From NCBI RefSeq assembly GCF_021568695.1, contig NZ_JAKGTI010000001.1:310001-374000 (forward strand): 64,000 nucleotides of DNA. The letters are read 5' to 3'. A model generated the notes under the pieces. The model saw nothing but the letters and a program-made list of their open reading frames with translations. It made no database searches and was not told the DNA's origin. The stretch comes from Maritalea mediterranea (GTDB taxonomy: Bacteria > Pseudomonadota > Alphaproteobacteria > Rhizobiales > Devosiaceae). The stretch's first letter is position 1. The number at the start of each line of letters is the position of its first letter. Below are positions 59,250 through 64,000 of this stretch, piece by piece. Both the position numbers and the translations under genes were made by a program.

Positions 59250-59645
59250 GTGGCCAAGACCGACCGCGGAACAAAGCGCCAGTGCTTAAGCTGCGCCACC
59301 AAATTTTACGATCTTAATCGTGATCCGATTATCTGCCCAAAATGCGGCGCCGAATTTGTAACCCAAATGGCGGCGGCCAAAGCGGTAGAAAAAGAAATTG
59401 AAGAAGAAGCTGTTGTAGATGAAGTTGAAACAGACAGTGCCGCAACAGCTGCCGGTGCGGAAATTGTTTCACTTGACGAAGCCGATGCCGAAGAAGGTGA
59501 TGATGACATCAAAAATCTGCCAGATGTGGATCTGGAAGATGATGATGAAGACATCAACACCGACGACAACGACGTTTTCCTTGAGGAAGACGATGATGAC
59601 GACAATATCGGCATCGATGTGCCGATCAAAAAAGACGAAGATTAA
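59250..59645 (+). CDS. TIGR02300-family acidic zinc-ribbon protein
   Basis: GTG 59250 gives the family start MAKTDRGTKRQCLSC, with GAGG about 8 nt upstream; the frame opens at 59241. The N terminus is a complete zinc ribbon (Cys12, Cys15, Cys29, Cys32). The rest (about 45-131) is strongly acidic, with Asp/Glu runs near the C terminus and a final basic patch, probably disordered. The function is unknown; the family is conserved in alphaproteobacteria, usually beside aroA and tRNA-Ala. Confidence 0.85.
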   Translation: MAKTDRGTKRQCLSCATKFYDLNRDPIICPKCGAEFVTQMAAAKAVEKEIEEEAVVDEVETDSAATAAGAEIVSLDEADAEEGDDDIKNLPDVDLEDDDEDINTDDNDVFLEEDDDDDNIGIDVPIKKDED

Positions 59646-59746
59646 ATTTTTTTGCGTTGGCGCAATTTTCGGTCTTGCAACTCGCGCGCGAGTTGACTAA
59701 TTTGCGCCAACAAATCGAACCGCAAATCATTTTGCGGCTCTGGATT

Positions 59747-59822
59747 GGGGCCTTAGCTCAGCTGGGAGAGCGCTTCGCTGGCAGCGAAGAGGTCAGCGGT
59801 TCGATCCCGCTAGGCTCCACCA
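59747..59822 (+). tRNA. tRNA-Ala (anticodon GGC)
   Basis: The 76-nt cloverleaf has acceptor GGGGCCT pairing with AGGCTCC, including the G3-U70 alanine identity pair. The anticodon stem is CTTCG/CGAAG with loop CTGGCAG (anticodon GGC), the T arm is AGCGGTTCGATCCCGCT, and CCA is encoded at 59820-59822. Confidence 0.98.
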
Positions 59823-60060
59823 AATTCCCTCTTAAATTTTTATCCGAAAATGTGAAGAGATGTGGCAGAACGCTCAAGCAAATAGTGCGTTCCGCCGCCT
59901 TTGTACGCCTGACGCGCACGCTGTGCAGCGTCCATAAGGCGATCTGACCACACATCCGTGCCAACGCACAAAGTTGGGCAAAAACGAGTGCAGGTGCTCG
60001 CTTGCTATGGGATAGGCATCAAACTGATCGGTGAGGTAGATCTGCAAAGCAGGGTCGTAC

Positions 60061-60390
60061 CTAAAAATCAAACAGGTCGATCACCTGATGCAAGGCGCTC
60101 TTTTTCTTCCGCTTGCGCTTATATTTATATTCGTCGCGTTCTTCATAGCGCGGCTTGCGGTAGTCATCTTCATAATGACGCGGCTCCTCATAATGCTCAT
60201 CCCGTAGCGAGCGCAGCGCATTCATGTTCGCCTCTTCTTCTGCAGCCTGTTTCATAAGTGCCATAAGTTTTTCCAACTCCCCCTTATCCAGCCAAACGCC
60301 ACCGCTGGTCGGACAGACGTCCAGCTCAATACCAAACCGTTGGATTTGACGCATCGGTGACCCATCAATCGGGGATGTTAAAAGCGGCAT
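60061..60390 (-). CDS. zf-TFIIB-like protein with degenerate zinc ribbon
   Basis: A 109-residue protein whose N-terminal 45 residues match the zf-TFIIB family (ELDVCPTSGGVWLDKGELEKLM), but only Cys26 of the usual four cysteines remains: Ser29 stands at the second position and the first pair is absent from MPLLTSPIDGSPM. The C terminus is charged, with repeated Tyr-rich units (HYEDDYRKPRYEERDEYKYKR cut by basic residues). The function is unknown and zinc binding is doubtful. The 238-bp gap between it and tRNA-Ala holds nothing I recognise. Confidence 0.75.
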   Translation of the reverse strand: MPLLTSPIDGSPMRQIQRFGIELDVCPTSGGVWLDKGELEKLMALMKQAAEEEANMNALRSLRDEHYEEPRHYEDDYRKPRYEERDEYKYKRKRKKKSALHQVIDLFDF

Positions 60391-60612
60391 AAATCATTCT
60401 CCTGTTTATCAAAACACGGGCAGCTCATGAGGAATTGGCCCTAATTGATGGAGGTAATCACAAATTTTGAAATATCAAGATGAGTCAAACTGGCCTAGAT
60501 CACATGCTAAACCGCGTTGCAACAACCAGCCGGTTCAAGACGATAAATCGGCTATTGGCGAAGCGGTAACAACGCGCTAAATATTGGCGAAACCTTCCGC
60601 TCCCTAGCTTTG

Positions 60613-61095
60613 ATGATCATAATGCCGACCCAAAAAATACTTGAAATTCGTTCCGCTGATTTTAACGATCCGCAGATTCGCCACTTGGTCGAAGCGCATC
60701 ACGCCTATGGCGCAGCCCATTATCCGGCGGAAAGCAATCATGAAATGGGGATCGAAGAGCTTGCGGCGGACAATATGCAGCTTTTCACGGCATGGCTGGA
60801 CGATAAATGCGTCGGCATGGCCGGGTACAAAGATTTGGGTCAAGGGCGCGCCGAACTTAAATCCATGCATGTGCTGGAAAGCGGTCGCGGCCATGGCGTC
60901 GCCAGCAAGTTGATGACGCATATATTGGAGCTGGCGCGGCAACAAAAAATGTCGGAAATTCTGCTGGAAACAGGCAGCCGCGACGCCTCGGCCGCCGCCC
61001 GGGCCATGTATGAAAAAGTGGGCTTTGTTTATTGCCCACCCTTCGGCACCTATCAGGAAGACCCGGAAAGCGTTTTTATGCGTTTGGCGCTTTAA
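60613..61095 (+). CDS. GNAT-family N-acetyltransferase (YsnE-like)
   Basis: A 160-residue acetyltransferase with the acetyl-CoA loop ESGRGHGVASKLMTHIL and the C-terminal pattern ARAMYEKVGFVYCPPFGTYQEDPESVFM found in a common GNAT subgroup. The start could be ATG 60613 or ATG 60622; neither has a clear ribosome site. The substrate is unknown. Confidence 0.82.
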   Translation: MIIMPTQKILEIRSADFNDPQIRHLVEAHHAYGAAHYPAESNHEMGIEELAADNMQLFTAWLDDKCVGMAGYKDLGQGRAELKSMHVLESGRGHGVASKLMTHILELARQQKMSEILLETGSRDASAAARAMYEKVGFVYCPPFGTYQEDPESVFMRLAL

Positions 61096-61110
61096 CGACC
61101 GGCACAGATT

Positions 61111-61860
61111 TTAGACGAACAGCTTGCTGCCCATCCAAATGGCCATACCCACCATCATCAGATTCTCTGTGAGCGAAATCGCGCCCAGCGGCACATTGCT
61201 GTCGCCGCCGACACAGGCACATTTAAGTTCCCGCTTGTCGATGTAAACCGCTTTGAAAACCGAAATGGCGCCAATCGTACCAATGAGCAGGGCGACAGGC
61301 GCGGCCAGCCAGATCAGGGCACTAGCGATCATCAGGATACCTGCACCTGCCTCGGCAAAGGGATAGAAATAGCCATAGGGCACATAGCGCCCGGCCAAAA
61401 GGTCGTAGGTGATAAATTGGTTGGTAAAACTAAACAGATCGCGCAGTTTTAAAATCGCCAGCACACACATGGAAATGGCAATAAACAGCTCGACAATTCG
61501 GATGGGCGATAGGCTGTCCGCCGTAAACCCCACGGCCAGCGCCATCAAGAAGCTGGTGGCAAAAACGGCAATCACCGGCTGATAAGTGGTGCCTTCCTGT
61601 TTCATGCTGGGTTCTTCGAGATAGGCATGCAGTTCATCTAAACCGCCCACACGCTCGCCATCAATAAAGGTTTGCGGTGTGGTATCCACATTGTGTTTTT
61701 CTTGAAAAGCGTCGGTTTCTTCGCGGGTGGTCAGATGATGATCTTCCACCTCATATCCATGCTTTTCCAGCAAATGCTTCGACTTAATGCCGAACGGGCA
61801 AATGTGTTCGTCCATCACCATGCGATAGAGTTTAGCGCTTTTGTGGGTTTGCTTATCCAT
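61111..61860 (-). CDS. Glutaredoxin-MauE/DoxX-like membrane fusion
   Basis: ATG 61860 has AGGAG 7 nt upstream; the frame extends to 61884. The 249-residue product joins a glutaredoxin-like domain (residues 10-85, site CPFG at 21-24 in place of CPYC, cis-Pro in TTPQTFIDG) to a four-helix membrane domain of the MauE/DoxX kind (about 95-245), with a C-A-C pair (214, 216) in LKCACVGG. It looks built to pass thiol electrons to a membrane partner. Only one cysteine remains in the glutaredoxin site, so it would act as a monothiol enzyme. Confidence 0.83.
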   Translation of the reverse strand: MDKQTHKSAKLYRMVMDEHICPFGIKSKHLLEKHGYEVEDHHLTTREETDAFQEKHNVDTTPQTFIDGERVGGLDELHAYLEEPSMKQEGTTYQPVIAVFATSFLMALAVGFTADSLSPIRIVELFIAISMCVLAILKLRDLFSFTNQFITYDLLAGRYVPYGYFYPFAEAGAGILMIASALIWLAAPVALLIGTIGAISVFKAVYIDKRELKCACVGGDSNVPLGAISLTENLMMVGMAIWMGSKLFV

Positions 61861-61969
61861 CAACTCGCTCCTGTTTAACCTCAACAGACTAACGGGAGAG
61901 CAACGAATCTGTTCCGAAAGGGCCGGGAGCAGGGGGAATGCCCCCGGCTAAGCTTAGGTCATTTGCGGC

Positions 61970-63856
61970 CTATTTATCCGCTTTTTTGAGCTTTGGCTTC
62001 GCGTCGGATTTTGACGCGGCTGGGCGCTCGGCCAGCTCAGCTCCATTTGGTTTTTGTGGCCCATCCTTCTTGATGGCACCATCTGCGATTGCCGCCCGTT
62101 CTAGCTCGTCGGGCGTGATTTGCTCATCCCTTGCCGAGGACCCAGCATTGTTCTTGTTGATCAATTCGTCGACGGCGTTGGTCAGGCCGTTAATGTCGTG
62201 TCCATCCAGGCCCACCTCTTTCAACAAGCTGTCTAACAATGGGGCCTGCGCGCGATAGCGCAGGGCGCTGTTAACAACTTGATCTGACAAATTGCCGCCA
62301 CCAGAGCCGTTGGCGTGCCCATTTGCGCCTGCCGCAGGTGCGCCGGTTAGCCCGTCCACCTGAATGATCTTGATGCCCTCAATATTCTCCATCGGTTTGG
62401 CGCTTTCGCGAATAATGTTCTCGAGATTTTCAATCAGGTTCAGTTTGATTTTCATCGCCACCTGATCGTTGGACAGCAGGTTGGCCGCTTCGTTCAGCGC
62501 CTTGTTGCCTGATGCTTCTACCGCATAGCGAATTTCTGCCGCGGCCGCGCGCGTCTTTTCCGCTTCCGCATCGGCATTAGCGCTGATGGTGACCCTGTCC
62601 GCGTCGCCGCGTGCTTCCTCGCGCACAGCTTCCGCATTGTCGGCGGCGGCAATTTTTTGTGCTTCAGCGACCACTTTTAAGCTGATCGCGTCGCGCTCCG
62701 CCTCCTTGGCGGCTTCGATCAATTCAATCTGCTTTCTGCGCTCAGCAATCTCGCGCTCTCGGGCAGAGACCACCTTTTCTTCAGCCTCAACCGCCTTGGC
62801 GCGGGCTTCGTCTGCCGATGCACGCGAAAGGCTCTCCTCTTTTGATTTTTCCGCAATGGCAATTTCGCGGTCTTGAGACGCGATACGAACGGTTTTCTGC
62901 TTCTCAATATCCTGGGTTTCAATCACGCGCTCTTTGACAATCCGCTCTTCCTCAATTGCCCGCTCGGAGCTGATCTCAGACTGGCGAATCTGTTGCTCTG
63001 CCGTGATACGGGCCCGCTCCGCATCCTTACGTTTTTCTGACTGCTCTACAGCGATTTCTGCCGCCTGTTGGGCGCGGCGCACTTCAACTTCGCGTTCTTG
63101 GTGCAGGCGGGCATATTCTTCTTCCTTGCTCAAATCAAATTTGAGTTTGGACGCTTCCAGATTCTTATTTTGAATCTGCACCGCTGTGTCTTGCTCAATG
63201 TCATTGCGAATTTTTTTCCGAGACTCAATTTCTTGCGTCAGCCGGGTCAAACCTTCAGCGTCAAATGCATTGTTCGGGTTAAAATATTCCATGCTGGTCT
63301 GGTCAAGCCCGGTCAACGACACGCTTTCCAGTTCCAGGCCGTTTTTGAGCAAATCTTCGGAGACGACTTGTTGCACCTTCTGCACAAAGCTCACCCGCTG
63401 TTCATGCAGTTCTTCCATGCTCATTTCGGAGGCGACAGAGCGCAGGGCGTCCACAAATTTGCCTTCCACCAAATCTTTCAACTCGTCTGGCCGCATGGTG
63501 CGAGAGCCCAGCGTTTGAGCAGCATTGGCAATGGATTCGGCACTGGGTTGCACCCGCACATAAAACTCTGCCACCACGTCAACGCGCATCCGATCTTTGG
63601 TGATCAGCGCCTGATCATCTGCCCGGCGCACCAAAAGGCGTAATGTGTTCATGTTAACGGCAATGATTTCATGCAGCACTGGCAACACCATCGCGCCACC
63701 GTTCATAATCACCCGCTGGCCGCCAAATCCGGTCCGCACAAAGGACATTTCTTTAGACGCGCGCTGATAAAGCCGCGAAACGATGATGCCCATCGCCAAC
63801 AAGGCAATTAAAATGATGCCGGCAAACACCAGCATCTGCAAAAGTGAACTACTCAC
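61970..63856 (-). CDS. Flotillin-family protein (YqiK-like)
   Basis: A 628-residue flotillin: N-terminal membrane helix (MLVFAGIILIALLAMGIIVS), a band 7/SPFH domain (about 35-220), then a very long Glu/Ala/Arg coiled coil (about 240-470) and a low-complexity tail. The start is GTG 63856, with GGAGG 4 nt upstream. Flotillins organise membrane microdomains. It follows a YqiJ-like gene, the same pairing as E. coli yqiJ-yqiK. Confidence 0.92.
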   Translation of the reverse strand: MSSSLLQMLVFAGIILIALLAMGIIVSRLYQRASKEMSFVRTGFGGQRVIMNGGAMVLPVLHEIIAVNMNTLRLLVRRADDQALITKDRMRVDVVAEFYVRVQPSAESIANAAQTLGSRTMRPDELKDLVEGKFVDALRSVASEMSMEELHEQRVSFVQKVQQVVSEDLLKNGLELESVSLTGLDQTSMEYFNPNNAFDAEGLTRLTQEIESRKKIRNDIEQDTAVQIQNKNLEASKLKFDLSKEEEYARLHQEREVEVRRAQQAAEIAVEQSEKRKDAERARITAEQQIRQSEISSERAIEEERIVKERVIETQDIEKQKTVRIASQDREIAIAEKSKEESLSRASADEARAKAVEAEEKVVSAREREIAERRKQIELIEAAKEAERDAISLKVVAEAQKIAAADNAEAVREEARGDADRVTISANADAEAEKTRAAAAEIRYAVEASGNKALNEAANLLSNDQVAMKIKLNLIENLENIIRESAKPMENIEGIKIIQVDGLTGAPAAGANGHANGSGGGNLSDQVVNSALRYRAQAPLLDSLLKEVGLDGHDINGLTNAVDELINKNNAGSSARDEQITPDELERAAIADGAIKKDGPQKPNGAELAERPAASKSDAKPKLKKADK

Positions 63857-63879
63857 GGTTCCTCCCCAAAACTTTAAGT

Positions 63880-64000
63880 CTAACTTTCAGTATGATTTTT
63901 CATGGCGACAAACTGGTTTTCCTTTTGTCGCAGCAATGTGATGTGGTCGCCTTGCTTCAGATCGGCTTCGTCCGAGTGCGGCTCCACCATCACATAGTGG
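63880..64000 (-). CDS. YqiJ-like OB-fold membrane protein, only the C-terminal 39 residues in the window
   Basis: The minus-strand frame enters at the window edge and stops at TAG 63882-63880. The visible end (HYVMVEPHSDEADLKQGD, then ITLLRQKENQFVAMKN) has the look of the OB-fold tail of YqiJ/NfeD-like partners of flotillins. It lies 23 nt upstream of the flotillin gene. The identity rests on this tail and on position. Confidence 0.6.
   Translation of the reverse strand, partial: HYVMVEPHSDEADLKQGDHITLLRQKENQFVAMKNHTES

Noticed and set aside
59874-60071. A 65-codon minus-strand ORF between tRNA-Ala and the zf-TFIIB-like gene
   Set aside because: No ribosome site, no recognisable motif, and an odd composition with five cysteines and many arginines; possibly a relic but not supportable.
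61932-61945. Hairpin GGGGG-AATG-CCCCC after the flotillin gene as a terminator
   Set aside because: The stem is only 5 bp and there is no T-run on the minus strand.

Overview
The window reads as chromosome of an alphaproteobacterium, most likely a Hyphomicrobiales (Rhizobiales) member of moderate GC. The evidence is gene content and order: pckA | chvI-chvG-hprK-manX-ptsH-(DUF2937)-ahcY-divL-tsaE-addB-addA-trxA facing folC-accD-trpA-trpB-trpF-lapA-ihfB-sppA-rpsA-cmk-aroA. It also has a tyrosine-type DivL, a CtrA-type box, class II AroA and alphaproteobacterial AddAB. Genus is not established; a marine Devosiaceae-like organism would fit, but that is a guess.

Left part (1-30.1 kb), accessory metabolism. 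1-3.55 kb (+) is the end of a sugar operon: an RbsD/FucU-type mutarotase (cut by the window edge), a transketolase split into N- and C-terminal subunits, and a form IV RuBisCO-like protein. The combination resembles the known apiose/apionate catabolic parts list and is the most unusual system here. 3.65-14.4 kb (-) is one uninterrupted urea run, urtABCDE-ureDABCEFG, with a divergent LysR gene. 15.5-16.4 kb is a decayed patch with two head-to-head gene remnants (a PotA-like ATPase and an RpiR SIS domain). 16.4-21.1 kb holds a cupin-type regulator, an omega-amino-acid:pyruvate aminotransferase, mmsA and a LysR regulator, consistent with beta-alanine catabolism. 21.2-30.1 kb holds tRNA-Arg(CCG), polA with an overlapping RusA-like gene, GNATs, a secreted-protein gene broken by an in-frame amber codon, an MFS transporter, a SleB-like wall hydrolase with a CtrA box, and a TipA-like MerR regulator.

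Middle (30.2-48.1 kb): pckA (-) is divergent from a long + block of envelope signalling (ChvI/ChvG), the incomplete PTS (HprK, EIIA, HPr), S-adenosylhomocysteine recycling (ahcY, whose promoter carries a palindrome exactly filling the -35/-10 spacer), cell-cycle signalling (DivL), tRNA t6A synthesis (TsaE), recombination (AddAB) and thioredoxin.

Right part (48.1-64 kb): a - block with folate, fatty-acid and tryptophan genes, a nucleoid protein, a membrane protease, ribosomal protein S1 (with a terminator-like leader hairpin), CMP kinase and EPSP synthase. Then come a TIGR02300-type acidic protein, tRNA-Ala(GGC), a cysteine-depleted zinc-ribbon protein, a GNAT, a glutaredoxin-MauE fusion and a flotillin/YqiJ pair running off the window end.
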